Positions 25,952-34,609 of a stretch of DNA of 64,000 nt are shown here, piece by piece. The stretch comes from Merdimmobilis hominis. GTDB taxonomy: Bacteria; Bacillota; Clostridia; Oscillospirales; Ruminococcaceae. Positions within the stretch are counted from its first letter, which is position 1; the number at the start of each line of letters is the position of its first letter. Position numbers and translations under genes: made by a program. Where the stretch lies: the NCBI RefSeq assembly GCF_021109255.1, contig NZ_JAJODG010000002.1. The stretch is one strand, 5' to 3'. The notes under the pieces were generated by a model. That model was not told where the DNA came from. It searched no databases and saw only the letters and a program-made list of their open reading frames with translations.

Positions 25952-28900
25952 TCCCTTCTCCTCCTTCCGCAAAGAATGCCCGCTTGTCCAGCTCGGCGAT
26001 CGTCCGCACCCGGTCGCCGTCCTCAAACCCGCAGACCTGTCGGTATTCACAGTAAACACAAGGGTCGTACCCCAGGCCAGAGACTGGCAGCGGCTCCACC
26101 TTCCCAGCGGAGAGCTCCTTGGCCATGGCGAGGATCTCCTCCTCGATTTTGGTTTTCAGCTGACCCATCTCTTCCAAGCTGGCCAGGGAAGATCGGGCGT
26201 CCAGCTCCCCATCCGCCTTGAGCTTTGCGGGGATAAACACCCCTTTGCCATCCTGTTCCATGCCTAGCACTACGTCCTTATCCTCTAAAATCAGGCCGTT
26301 CATCCGCCGTTTTTTCTGCTGCTGGGCGGCCACCGATGCATCGCTCTCCCCCCGGTCGGCGGTGACGATGACATTTTTAGCCGGCAGGTAAAGCACCCCG
26401 GCGGGCAGGGCGCCCTCCAGTTCCCCGGTGCCATTTTGGCAGATGGAGAAGAGGTAGATCAGCATCTGCATATTGAGGCCGTAGAAGATATCCGACAGGT
26501 TGAAGGTCTTGGAGCCGGATTTGTAGTCGATGACCCGGACGTATTTCTTCCCGTCCTTCTCCATCACATCCACCCGGTCCACAACCCCCTCCACCGAGAC
26601 GGTGACCCCGTCGGGGGTGGTCAGCTCCAAAGGTTTCACCGGGCCATCCGCCCCGATTTTCAGCTCAAAGGCCACAGGGGCAAAGGCGCTTTGGGAGAAT
26701 TCCGCGCCCAACTGTTCCAGCAGCCGGGTCACCAGGGCCACCAGCCGGTTGAACAGGTACCGGAAGCGGGTGGGCAGCGCGTCCATGTTGTCAATCCGCT
26801 GGGAGAGGTATTGGGTCAAAAGCTCCTCCACCTCCCGGTGCATCTGCTCCTGGGTCAGCTGGGAGAGGCCCTTCCCCCCATAACGGGAGACCATCCGCTC
26901 CAGCAAAAAGTGGATCACCGAGCCAGACTCCAGGGGGGAGAATTCCACCTTGCGCCGGGGCCGGATGCGAAGGCCGCTGGCGCAGAAATACCCAAAGGGG
27001 CAGGCGAAGTACTGCTCCACCCGGGAGGGGGAGAGACGCATCCGCTTGCCGAACAGCTGCCGGGCGAGAACCGGGCTCTGGATGGCATATCCATCCCGGT
27101 TTTGGGCCGCTTCCATCCGGTCCAGGAGTTCCCCGTCCCTCTCCTCCAAAAACGCCTGGAGAGATGCCCGCTGGGGGCTGTCCTGGTGGTAGACCCAGGA
27201 GAACGCCTCCCTCGCTGACGGAAGGTTGGCCGCCGCCTTGATGGGGTCGACGGCAGCGGGGCTCAGGCGACACCCCAGGATTTTCGCCGCCTGAGAGAGG
27301 ATCACCGACGGCGCCAGGGCGCCGCCTTTTCCATCTTCTTTGGGGTAGCTGATGTACAGCCGCTCCCGTGGGGTGGTGACCGCAAAATAGGCGTAGAATT
27401 TTTCGTAAACCGATTTTTCCTCGATGTTTTGGGCGAGCTCCACCCCCGCCTCCAGAAGGCGGGTTCGCTCCTGGTCGGTGAACACACCGCCGGCAGTGAC
27501 CACCGCCGGAAACTCCCCCTCCACCGCACCGATGACAAAGGTGGCCCTCGGCTCCCCTGGGCGGATGCGGTCGGCCATGCCCACCATCACCTGGTCCAAG
27601 GTCTGGGGCCGCTGGCCGATGTCAGTTTTGCCGATGGCCAGGCGCAGCAGGTCGGTGAGCCTTTGCTGGCTCATGCCGGCCTCCCCCACGATCTGGGCAA
27701 ATTGATCTAATATATCCACCAAGGCGTCCCAAAGGGCGGACTGTTCTTCTAAAAAGAGTGCAGCTTCCTCCGGCGGGAGGGAGGCGGCGAAATCCTCCAG
27801 GTGGCGGGGGGCCTCCACCTCCTCCAAAAGGGTGAACAGCCCTGCGGCAAAGGAGATGCCGTCCCCTTGGGCCAGCTGTCCCTTCAGGTTTTTCAACGGC
27901 TGGATCACCCGTGCCCGCAGAAGGTTCAGTTCCTCCAGTTGGAGGACCGCCGCCTCATCGAAGGCTTCCGAGAGGCCTTCGGGGTGGTTTTCAAAGGGGG
28001 TGAGCCAGTGGCGGCCCTCTACCCCCCAAATGTAGCAGTAGTTTTCCAGCCGGGCCAGTTCCGGGGCAGAAAGGCCCAGAGCTGGGTTCTTGGCAAAACG
28101 CAGGATGGCCTCGGTGGAATAATTGCCCCGCACCGCCTCCAGGGCAGACAGCAGCAGGGCGGTCAGAGGCTTGGATTCCAGTTCCACCCTGCGGTCAAAG
28201 AAGCAAGGGATGTCATAGCGGGTGAAAATCCGCTCCACCGGGGTGCGGTACCGCTCCAAGCTTCGGCAGATCACCGCCACATCGCTGTAGCGGTACCCTT
28301 CTTCCCGCACGAGACCGACGATGTTGGCCGCCACCCACTGGATCTCCTCCCAAGGGCTTGGGGCGGCGGAGACCTGCACCCACTGGGACGTCCCGGGGCA
28401 GGGGATCACCCGGGGCCGCAGGAAACTGCGCTCCAAACAGGACAGTTCTTCATTTTGAAACCGGTGGGAACCCTCCAGCACCTCCGGCACAGCTACCCCT
28501 ACCCCGCTTTGCCGTGCGGCGCGGATCAGCCGGGCTATGGCTTTTTTGGCGGTAGAAAACACCCCGTTCCCCCCCTCCTGGTCGGCCATGCCATCACAGC
28601 AGAAGGCGCAGGTGCAGTGAGGCGCCCCCCCAATCGCCAGTTCCAACATGCGGAATTCTGAGGCCATAAAGGTCATGAAGGAGTCCACAAACACCCCATA
28701 TCCTGCAAAAAAGGGGTGATCTTCTACCAAACGGCAGGCCCGCTGCAAATCGTCGGCAGTGTCGGTATAACGGCTTTCCAGCAAGGCGTTGTACACCTCG
28801 TAGATGGTGGATAGCTCCGCTGCTTTCTCCCGCAGTTGGGCATCACCGCTCTCCCGGGCGGCAGCAGCCAGCTCCTCTGGTGAGACCCCGCCGTTTTTAA

Positions 28901-29282
28901 ATTCCGAAACCGCGGCGCACAAGCTCTCCACAAAGGCGGCGCTGCCAACCTGCCGGGCATAGATTTGCAAGGTGTCCCGCACCTCCCCAAGGGCTAGGCT
29001 CATCAGCATCGCTTTGCCGGTGTCGGTCAGGGCGTTGACCGCAAGGCCGCCGTATTCCCGGAAGATGCGGTCGCACAACCGGGTAAAACTGAGCACCTCA
29101 ACCCGGGCAGCTCCAGTGGGGCCAAGGCGGCGGTACAAAGCTTTTTCGCTTTCAAAAGAGTATTGTTCCGGCACCAGGAGGATGGCTTTTTTCCCGCCTT
29201 GAACCCAGTGTTCCAATTCCTCATAGAGGCGGGTGGTCTTTCCCGAACCGGCCGGGCCTAAAATCAAATGCAGCATCTTCAC
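25938..29282 (-). CDS. addB: ATP-dependent nuclease subunit B
   Basis: 1114 residues. AddB has an inactivated helicase fold that reads Chi sites and a second RecB-type nuclease. The N-terminal P-loop is GPAGSGKTTRLYEEL. The nuclease motif VIDYKSGSKTF lies in the C-terminal third. The four cysteines of the iron-sulfur staple are visible: one in the ACPFGYFC region and three in CVYCEYRQVC near the end. The ATG follows GGAGGGG. A hairpin and the repeat patch lie upstream, so the promoter is not clear. Confidence 0.95.
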   Translation of the reverse strand: MKMLHLILGPAGSGKTTRLYEELEHWVQGGKKAILLVPEQYSFESEKALYRRLGPTGAARVEVLSFTRLCDRIFREYGGLAVNALTDTGKAMLMSLALGEVRDTLQIYARQVGSAAFVESLCAAVSEFKNGGVSPEELAAAARESGDAQLREKAAELSTIYEVYNALLESRYTDTADDLQRACRLVEDHPFFAGYGVFVDSFMTFMASEFRMLELAIGGAPHCTCAFCCDGMADQEGGNGVFSTAKKAIARLIRAARQSGVGVAVPEVLEGSHRFQNEELSCLERSFLRPRVIPCPGTSQWVQVSAAPSPWEEIQWVAANIVGLVREEGYRYSDVAVICRSLERYRTPVERIFTRYDIPCFFDRRVELESKPLTALLLSALEAVRGNYSTEAILRFAKNPALGLSAPELARLENYCYIWGVEGRHWLTPFENHPEGLSEAFDEAAVLQLEELNLLRARVIQPLKNLKGQLAQGDGISFAAGLFTLLEEVEAPRHLEDFAASLPPEEAALFLEEQSALWDALVDILDQFAQIVGEAGMSQQRLTDLLRLAIGKTDIGQRPQTLDQVMVGMADRIRPGEPRATFVIGAVEGEFPAVVTAGGVFTDQERTRLLEAGVELAQNIEEKSVYEKFYAYFAVTTPRERLYISYPKEDGKGGALAPSVILSQAAKILGCRLSPAAVDPIKAAANLPSAREAFSWVYHQDSPQRASLQAFLEERDGELLDRMEAAQNRDGYAIQSPVLARQLFGKRMRLSPSRVEQYFACPFGYFCASGLRIRPRRKVEFSPLESGSVIHFLLERMVSRYGGKGLSQLTQEQMHREVEELLTQYLSQRIDNMDALPTRFRYLFNRLVALVTRLLEQLGAEFSQSAFAPVAFELKIGADGPVKPLELTTPDGVTVSVEGVVDRVDVMEKDGKKYVRVIDYKSGSKTFNLSDIFYGLNMQMLIYLFSICQNGTGELEGALPAGVLYLPAKNVIVTADRGESDASVAAQQQKKRRMNGLILEDKDVVLGMEQDGKGVFIPAKLKADGELDARSSLASLEEMGQLKTKIEEEILAMAKELSAGKVEPLPVSGLGYDPCVYCEYRQVCGFEDGDRVRTIAELDKRAFFAEGGEGIGKP

Positions 29283-29340
29283 CCCTCCTGATGGCGTAAA
29301 TGAAAAGAGCGGGTGTTCCCCGCGGATCGGTTGAATATTT

Positions 29341-29675
29341 AATAGGGCCGCAGTCTCAACCTGTGGACAATAGCCCGCTTTGCGGATTGTATTTTTCAGA
29401 ACCTTTTAAATTGCGGTGCGGCCCTCGCCGCAAAGGGCTGCGCCCTGCAAGAAATTCTTCGAATGACACAACTTTGTTGTGGCTATGATACCACAAAGTC
29501 CGCACAGGCTGGAAAAATCCCGGTGCCGCTTTGCGGCGGGAGGGCGGCCCCTCAAAATTGCGTTGCCACTGTGTGGCAGGAAGCAATTTTGCGCATGTTA
29601 CAAGCAGCGCTTGTAGCAATGGAGAGAGGATTTCTTCCCCAATGGTCGCTTTGCGACCATTGTACCACAATCTCT
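29341..29675. repeat. Hairpin-rich intergenic repeat patch, copy 2 (expanded)
   Basis: A non-coding stretch packed with inverted repeats between addB and spo0A. AGGGCCGCA (about 29344) is matched by TGCGGCCCT (about 29417). CACAACTTTGTTGTG (about 29467) and GCCGCTTTGCGGC (about 29525) are compact hairpins. CAAAATTGC...GCAATTTTG encloses TGCCACTGTGTGGCA. TACAAG...CTTGTA and ATGGTCGCTTTGCGACCAT complete the series. Its flanks (CTGGAAAAATCCCG, GGATTTCTTCCCCAATG, TTGTACCAC) match the copy near leuS, with about 70 extra bases in the middle. Confidence 0.75.
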
Positions 29676-29682
29676 CCCCCAA

Positions 29683-29726
29683 CGCAAAACCGCCAAAGGA
29701 CAATTCTGTCTTTTGGCGGTTTTGCG
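29683..29726 (-). terminator. Long-stem terminator after spo0A (bidirectional)
   Basis: A 20-base arm (CGCAAAACCGCCAAAGGACA, 29683-29702) pairs almost perfectly with 29707-29726 around ATTC. T-rich ends occur on both strands. It lies about 40 bases beyond the spo0A stop. Confidence 0.85.
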
Positions 29727-29765
29727 GTTGTATGATTCAATTGTGGTTGGCATAATAATAGGAAT

Positions 29766-30539
29766 TTAGCTGATTTTGAGGCGCAGGCGCAGCTTATCGG
29801 CGATCATCGCGATGAATTCGCTGTTGGTTGGCTTCCCTCTGCCGTTGTGGATGGTATACCCGAAGTAGGAGTTGAGGATGTCCACATCCCCGCGGTCCCA
29901 GGCGACTTCAATGGCGTGGCGGATGGCCCGCTCCACCCGGGAAGAGGTGGTGCCAAATTTTTTGGCTACAGTGGGGTACAGCTGTTTGGTCACCGAGTTA
30001 ATGATGTCGGCGTTGTTCACTGCCAACAGGATGGATTCCCGCAGGTAATGGTAGCCTTTGATGTGGGCGGGCACCCCGATTTGATGGATGATCTCAGTCA
30101 CCATCATTTCCAGGTCGGGCTGGAGTTTACCAGCGCCGGGCAGGTCTAGGATGTCCGCTTTTTTGTACCCGGAGATCTGGACAATCCGCTCCACCAGCAC
30201 GTCGGTGTCAAAGGGTTTGAGGAAGTAGTAAGAGGCACCGGAGTTGAGCAGTTCCCGCTCCAGGACTGGGTTGTCGAAGGTGGACATCATCATGAACAAG
30301 GGCTGGACTGAAATTTGGGATTCGCGGATGGTTTTCATCACGCCGATGGCATCCAGCCGAGGCATGAACACATCCAAAAGGACAATATTCGGCTGATTTT
30401 CTTCCACCAGCTCCACAACACGGAATCCATCCTTTGGGGCCACGACCGTCTCATAGCCATAGGTCCGAAGGAGTGCAGAGCATTGGGCGCAAAACTCTTT
30501 GTTGTCATCTGCGATGAGGACCTTGATTTTGTTTGTCAT
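29766..30539 (-). CDS. spo0A: Sporulation master response regulator Spo0A
   Basis: 257 residues. When phosphorylated, Spo0A binds 0A boxes and commits the cell to sporulation. The receiver domain has the acidic pair IADDN near residue 10, the phosphorylated Asp in VLLDVFMP (about residue 56) and the KPFD lysine. The C-terminal DNA-binding domain carries HIKGYHYLRESI and the recognition helix SSRVERAIRHAIEVAWDRG. It lies downstream of spoIVB, the conserved Firmicutes order, with its own strong promoter between them. Confidence 0.97.
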   Translation of the reverse strand: MTNKIKVLIADDNKEFCAQCSALLRTYGYETVVAPKDGFRVVELVEENQPNIVLLDVFMPRLDAIGVMKTIRESQISVQPLFMMMSTFDNPVLERELLNSGASYYFLKPFDTDVLVERIVQISGYKKADILDLPGAGKLQPDLEMMVTEIIHQIGVPAHIKGYHYLRESILLAVNNADIINSVTKQLYPTVAKKFGTTSSRVERAIRHAIEVAWDRGDVDILNSYFGYTIHNGRGKPTNSEFIAMIADKLRLRLKIS

Positions 30540-30635
30540 ATTCGCACCTCAATTGTAAATTTTTTCCACGTCTATAGATTACCATATTTTGGAAGTGATT
30601 GCAAGAGTTTGTCAAATAAAAGAAGTTCCAACACC

Positions 30636-30664
30636 ATTATAAAATTCCAGGTAAAAATTGTCAA
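30636..30664 (-). promoter_or_regulatory. Consensus sigma-A promoter of spo0A
   Basis: TTGACA (30659-30664, minus strand), 17 bases, TATAAT (30636-30641): a perfect match in both hexamers. The -35 hexamer lies only three bases after the spoIVB stop codon. The leader is about 95 bases. A second TTGACA occurs inside the leader near 30610 but has no good -10. No perfect 0A box was found here. Confidence 0.85.
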
Positions 30665-30667
30665 TTA

Positions 30668-31900
30668 TCACGAGACTTTTCTGCTTCCACTTTCGATGAT
30701 CTTCGAGGATTTTTCCATATTCTCTGCAAAAATTGCGTACCCCCGTGTCGGATCGTTGACAAAAACATGGGTCACCGCCCCTACCAAACGGCCGTTTTGG
30801 ATGATGGGGCTGCCGCTCATCCCCTGAACAATTCCCCCTGTTTTTTCCAAGAGAGTGGGGTCTGTGACACGAATCACCATGTTCTTGGTGGGGTTGGAAT
30901 CGCTAAAATTGATCTTTTCAATCACAATGGAATAGTTTTGTGGTTTATCCCCCGAAAGGGTGGTGCGAATCTCTGCGGGTCCTGTCTGTACCTCGTGTCG
31001 AACGGCCAGCGGTATGGCTTCCCCAGAAACGGGAATCCGTTCCAGCAAGCCAAAAACGCCGGTTTCGTTGTTCATCTCCAGCGAACCCATCCGTCCGGAG
31101 CCGTTGAAGGAACCCCGCAGTTCGCCAGGTTTCCCACTGACCCCCTTTCCAACACCGGTGATGGTCACTCCCACAATTTCGCCGCTGGAAAGGGGCATCA
31201 ATTCGCCGGTATCCACGTCGCAGATGGCGTGTCCAAGCCCTCCATAAGCCATGGAAGTGGGATTGTAGTAGGTCATGGTGCCAATGCCTGCGGAGCTGTC
31301 CCGCACCCAGATTCCAGCTTTATAGCTGCCGTCATCCGGGGATTTCACCGGCTTCAGGCTGACCTTCATCCGGGTGTTTTTGCGGCGGAGTTCCACAGCG
31401 ACTGCTTTCCCCTGGGAACCGGAGACCGCGGCTGCAACATCTTCATTGGAGGAGACCTTCCTCCCGCCAATAGAGAGGATGATATCCCCGGTGGCGATGC
31501 CCGCCTCTTTCGCCGGGTTGACCGCCTGGCCGTCCAGATTGATGTCGGAAAGGCCCACCACCATCACCCCCTCGGTGAACATCTTCAGCCCGAAAGGATT
31601 TCCCCCTGGGATTACATAGTTGCGCTCCACCACCTGGACGTTGACCTGTTTGATGCCGATGGCGCCAAACATTTTCAGGTCCAGGTGGTAGCTGTTCCCC
31701 GATTGATCGTATGCGTGGGCAGGCAACCCTTCTGCCGGCTCCATGGCGGTGATATACCGCCCGGCCCGGATGGAAAAGGGCTCCCCTTCCACCACATAAA
31801 AATCATCGGGCAAGGTCACTTGCATATATAAGGTAAAACACAGCAGGGCGGCGATGGCCACGCAGGTCACCGACGCAAACTTTTGATACAATCTTTTCAT
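30668..31900 (-). CDS. spoIVB: SpoIVB serine peptidase
   Basis: 410 residues. SpoIVB is secreted from the forespore and cleaves SpoIVFA to trigger sigma-K activation in the mother cell. An N-terminal signal anchor (about residues 9-26) is followed by a PDZ domain (GIATGDIILSIGGRKV) and an S55 peptidase domain. The catalytic His is likely in GLGHAICD and Ser in VQGMSGSPIIQNG. The start is taken as ATG at 31900, nine bases after GGGGG; ATG at 31909 is possible. It is followed by spo0A. Sigma-G control is expected for the family, but I could not see a convincing sigma-G promoter. Confidence 0.93.
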   Translation of the reverse strand: MKRLYQKFASVTCVAIAALLCFTLYMQVTLPDDFYVVEGEPFSIRAGRYITAMEPAEGLPAHAYDQSGNSYHLDLKMFGAIGIKQVNVQVVERNYVIPGGNPFGLKMFTEGVMVVGLSDINLDGQAVNPAKEAGIATGDIILSIGGRKVSSNEDVAAAVSGSQGKAVAVELRRKNTRMKVSLKPVKSPDDGSYKAGIWVRDSSAGIGTMTYYNPTSMAYGGLGHAICDVDTGELMPLSSGEIVGVTITGVGKGVSGKPGELRGSFNGSGRMGSLEMNNETGVFGLLERIPVSGEAIPLAVRHEVQTGPAEIRTTLSGDKPQNYSIVIEKINFSDSNPTKNMVIRVTDPTLLEKTGGIVQGMSGSPIIQNGRLVGAVTHVFVNDPTRGYAIFAENMEKSSKIIESGSRKVS

Positions 31901-32229
31901 TTTAAGCATCCCCCATTTTAAGTTCCTTCTTACTGTTCCACCGATGGCCGCCGATATGGGATGTAAAATTACCGTCTATTAGCGGAATGTTCCCCGCCTA
32001 GCAAAACTTTTCGGGGGAAAGAATTCCCACAACCGGCGGGAATGTGCTACAATACAGGTAAATTTGATTTTTGGGGGATCCTTCCTGGCAAGTCCTTCCT
32101 CTTAATTGGAATTGTTTTTACTCGCCACCATTGAAAACAGGCGGAGGCACAGGGAATTTTCCTTCATACAGCCCGTTTGCAAGCCAATTTTTTCATTTTA
32201 TATGCAGGATAAAGGGAAGGGGAACCGGC
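31901..32229. other. Divergent intergenic region between spoIVB and the SLOG gene
   Basis: No reading frame is supported here. A TACAAT hexamer (32048-32053) with a weak TTCCCA 18 bases upstream may be the promoter of the plus-strand SLOG gene, giving a leader of about 170 bases. An inverted GC-rich pair (CCCGCC near 31994, GGCGGG near 32035) lies before it. Nothing else is recognised. Confidence 0.5.
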
Positions 32230-32607
32230 ATGCGCGTAGCTATCATCGGATCGAGGAACGCCAAAAATTTGGATATTTTTCAGATGATCCAGCGGGTGCC
32301 CCGCAATTGCTCGGAGATTATCAGCGGCGGGGCCAAGGGTGTGGACGCCGCAGCCAAAACCATTGCCCAGGTGCTAGGGGCCATCTACACCGAGTTCCCA
32401 CCTGAGTACAGCCGCTACGGGGCGAAAGCGCCGATGATGCGCAACCAGCAGATTGTGGGGCGGGCGGACCTGGTCCTCGCCTTTTGGGATCTTTCCTCCC
32501 GCGGCACCGCCGGTACGCTGAACCTCTGCATCCAAAAAAGGGTCCCCTTCCGCATCTTCCCCCTTCACGAATACGAATTGCCCGAGGGGGAGACCCTTAC
32601 CCGATAA
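32230..32607 (+). CDS. Small SLOG-domain protein (DUF2493/YspA-like)
   Basis: 125 residues. The N-terminus MRVAIIGSRNAKNLD, then EIISGGAKGVDAAAKTIAQ and ADLVLAFWDLSSRGTAGTL, follow the pattern of small SLOG Rossmann proteins of the DUF2493 group, which are thought to bind nucleotide-like ligands. The start is ATG at 32230, preceded by AGGGAAGGGG; the longer upstream frame has no ribosome binding site. The gene stands alone on the plus strand between spoIVB and the gamma-glutamyltransferase-like gene. No partner gene such as a nuclease or transmembrane effector is adjacent, so the role is unknown. Confidence 0.7.
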   Translation: MRVAIIGSRNAKNLDIFQMIQRVPRNCSEIISGGAKGVDAAAKTIAQVLGAIYTEFPPEYSRYGAKAPMMRNQQIVGRADLVLAFWDLSSRGTAGTLNLCIQKRVPFRIFPLHEYELPEGETLTR

Positions 32608-32880
32608 AGTCGGGGATTTTGCACAAACCCACTTTTGGGGGTTTCCAAAAACCGGATGCCCTGCAACCGGCTTGCACGGCCCTTTATATGTTTTTGTTGG
32701 AGTTTTCCCAATTCGCCGGCGTGCCGCAAAAATATGGCTTTTCCCTATTTTTATGAAAGCACTTCCGCTCCTTTGGGACTTCGGATACACCCAAGGGACA
32801 GGGGCGCTGTTCGAAATCAAACAGTGCCTGTATACCTTGTTAGATTGCCCGGTTTTTTCAAAAATAATGGCTTTTGCCAT
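32608..32880. other. Intergenic stretch without a recognised feature
   Basis: Between the SLOG gene and a shared terminator. Short frames exist but none has a ribosome binding site, conserved motif or consistent codon use. I see no promoter or repeat that I can support. Confidence 0.5.
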
Positions 32881-32883
32881 CAA

Positions 32884-32921
32884 AAAAGAGGGCCTGTCAC
32901 TTGGCGACAGGTCCTCTTTTT
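32884..32921. terminator. Bidirectional terminator between the SLOG gene and ggt
   Basis: An AGAGGGCCTGTC arm pairs with GACAGGTCCTCT around a short loop. A-rich sequence lies on the left and a T-run on the right. It serves the plus-strand SLOG gene and the minus-strand ggt, which converge here. Confidence 0.85.
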
Positions 32922-32948
32922 TTAAAAATATAAGTCAGTGTGATAGGG

Positions 32949-34562
32949 CTACCAAGCGGCAACTGTGCCGTCGGTCCGGGACTCGGTTCCGCCGCAAAGA
33001 ACGCCATCTTCATCCCGCCAGATGATCTGCCCTCTGCCGAACAGCAGGGACTCCGCGGGGACGGTGACCTTGTGCCCTCTGCGGATCAGTTCCTCGGTGG
33101 CCGCGTAGGGGAAGGCGCGCTCCACTTCTACATTCATGCCGCTAGTCCACTGCCAACGGGGGGCGTCCAACGCCTCCTGAGGATTCATATGGAAGTCGAT
33201 GGTGTTCATCAGCACCTGGACTTGACCCTGAGGCTGCATAAATGCACCCATGACCCCAAAGGGGCCGACTGCCTTGCCATCCTTGGTGAGGAAACCGGGG
33301 ATGATGGTGTGGGCAGGCTTCTTACCGGGGGCGATGCAGTTGCCGCTGGCGGGATCCAGATAGAAGTTCCGGCCCCGGTTGTGCAGGCAGATGCCGGTTT
33401 CGGGGATGACCACGCAGGAGCCAAAGCCGTTGTAATTGCTCTGGATGTAGGAAATCATGTTGCCCTCTTCATCCGCGGCGCAGAGGTAGACGGTTCCGCC
33501 GCAGTTGGGGTCACCTGCCTCAGGCATCCGGGCAGTGTCGCCAATTAAGGCGCGGCGGCTGTCCGCATAGCCCTGATCCAACATTTTTTCCGCCGTGGTT
33601 TTCATAAACCGGGGGTCGGCCACGTATTTCTGGGAGTCGATGAAGGCCAGCTTCATAGCTTCCAGCTGTTTGTGGTAGGTCTCCGCCGAATGGGGATCCT
33701 TGAACTCAAATCCCTTGAGGATGTTCAGCGCCATCAGCACGGTGATGCCATAGCCATTTGGGGGAATCTCCCAAACGTCATAGCCTTTGTAGTTGGTGCT
33801 GATCGGCTCCACCCACTCGGCGTGGAAAGCGGCCAGATCCTCTTTGCGCAGGTAGGCCCCGCATTCCCGGGAGAAGGCATCGATTTTCTCAGCGATGGCG
33901 CCCCGGTAGAAAGATTCGCACTTGGTGGCCGCCAGCTCCCGCAGGGTTTTCGCGTGATCTTTCAGGTAGACCATCTCACCCGGCTTGGGAGCGCGGTCTT
34001 TGGGGCAGAAGGTTTCAAACCAATATTTAAAATAATCGTCTTTGAGGGTGGGTTTAAACTCGTTGTAAGCGTTGTCCCACAGCCGGGAGATCACCGGGGA
34101 AACCGGGTATCCTTCCTCCGCGTAGCGGATAGCGGGCTCCAGCAGTTCTTCAAAGGGGAGCTTTCCAAACCGTTCGGAGAGGCTCGCCCAAGCGGAGGGA
34201 ATGCCAGGAACCGTCACCGGCACCCAGCCCCGTTTGGGGAGGGTATCACCGTATTTGGCCCGCAGCTCCTCCGGGTCAATGCCCATGGGGGCGGGGCCGC
34301 TGGCATTTAAGCCATATAATTTGTCTTTCATCCAAACCAGGGCGAAGCCGTCTCCGCCAATGCCGTTGCTGGTTGGTTCCAGTACCGTCATGCAGGCGGC
34401 GGTGGCGATGGCAGCGTCGACGGCGTTGCCGCCTTTTTTCAGGATATCAAGGCCGGCTTGGGCAGCCAGCGGCTGGGAAGTACAAACCATGCCCTTTCTC
34501 CCAAAGACAGCCTTGCGGGTGGTGGGATAGTTGTACTTGAGGGAATCGAATTGAAAGCTCAT
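32949..34562 (-). CDS. Gamma-glutamyltransferase-like N-terminal nucleophile hydrolase, without signal peptide
   Basis: 537 residues. GGT family members cleave gamma-glutamyl bonds (glutathione, gamma-glutamyl peptides) after self-processing at a threonine. The N-terminal part shows GGNAVDAAIATAACMTVLEP and GIGGDGFALVW. The presumed processing site is around GGTVYLCAADEEGNMIS (about residue 350), followed by GFGSCVVIPETGI and a GPFGVMGAFMQPQ block. Unlike classical secreted GGT the protein starts MSFQFDSLKYNYPTTRK with no signal peptide, so it is probably cytoplasmic. It follows a GltS-like carrier by 47 bases, suggesting uptake and cleavage of a glutamyl compound. Confidence 0.85.
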   Translation of the reverse strand: MSFQFDSLKYNYPTTRKAVFGRKGMVCTSQPLAAQAGLDILKKGGNAVDAAIATAACMTVLEPTSNGIGGDGFALVWMKDKLYGLNASGPAPMGIDPEELRAKYGDTLPKRGWVPVTVPGIPSAWASLSERFGKLPFEELLEPAIRYAEEGYPVSPVISRLWDNAYNEFKPTLKDDYFKYWFETFCPKDRAPKPGEMVYLKDHAKTLRELAATKCESFYRGAIAEKIDAFSRECGAYLRKEDLAAFHAEWVEPISTNYKGYDVWEIPPNGYGITVLMALNILKGFEFKDPHSAETYHKQLEAMKLAFIDSQKYVADPRFMKTTAEKMLDQGYADSRRALIGDTARMPEAGDPNCGGTVYLCAADEEGNMISYIQSNYNGFGSCVVIPETGICLHNRGRNFYLDPASGNCIAPGKKPAHTIIPGFLTKDGKAVGPFGVMGAFMQPQGQVQVLMNTIDFHMNPQEALDAPRWQWTSGMNVEVERAFPYAATEELIRRGHKVTVPAESLLFGRGQIIWRDEDGVLCGGTESRTDGTVAAW

Positions 34563-34609
34563 AGGATAGTGTCCTCCTTATGTAATGCCAAAACGGACGG
34601 GAAGCCCGC

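Noticed and set aside
30605..30620. Spo0A box in the spo0A leader (TTTGACAAA)
   Set aside because: Two mismatches to TTTGTCGAA, including the central CG; too weak to claim autoregulation.
32608..32880. Possible decayed gene after the SLOG gene
   Set aside because: No frame shows conserved motifs or a ribosome binding site; I could not support a pseudogene call.
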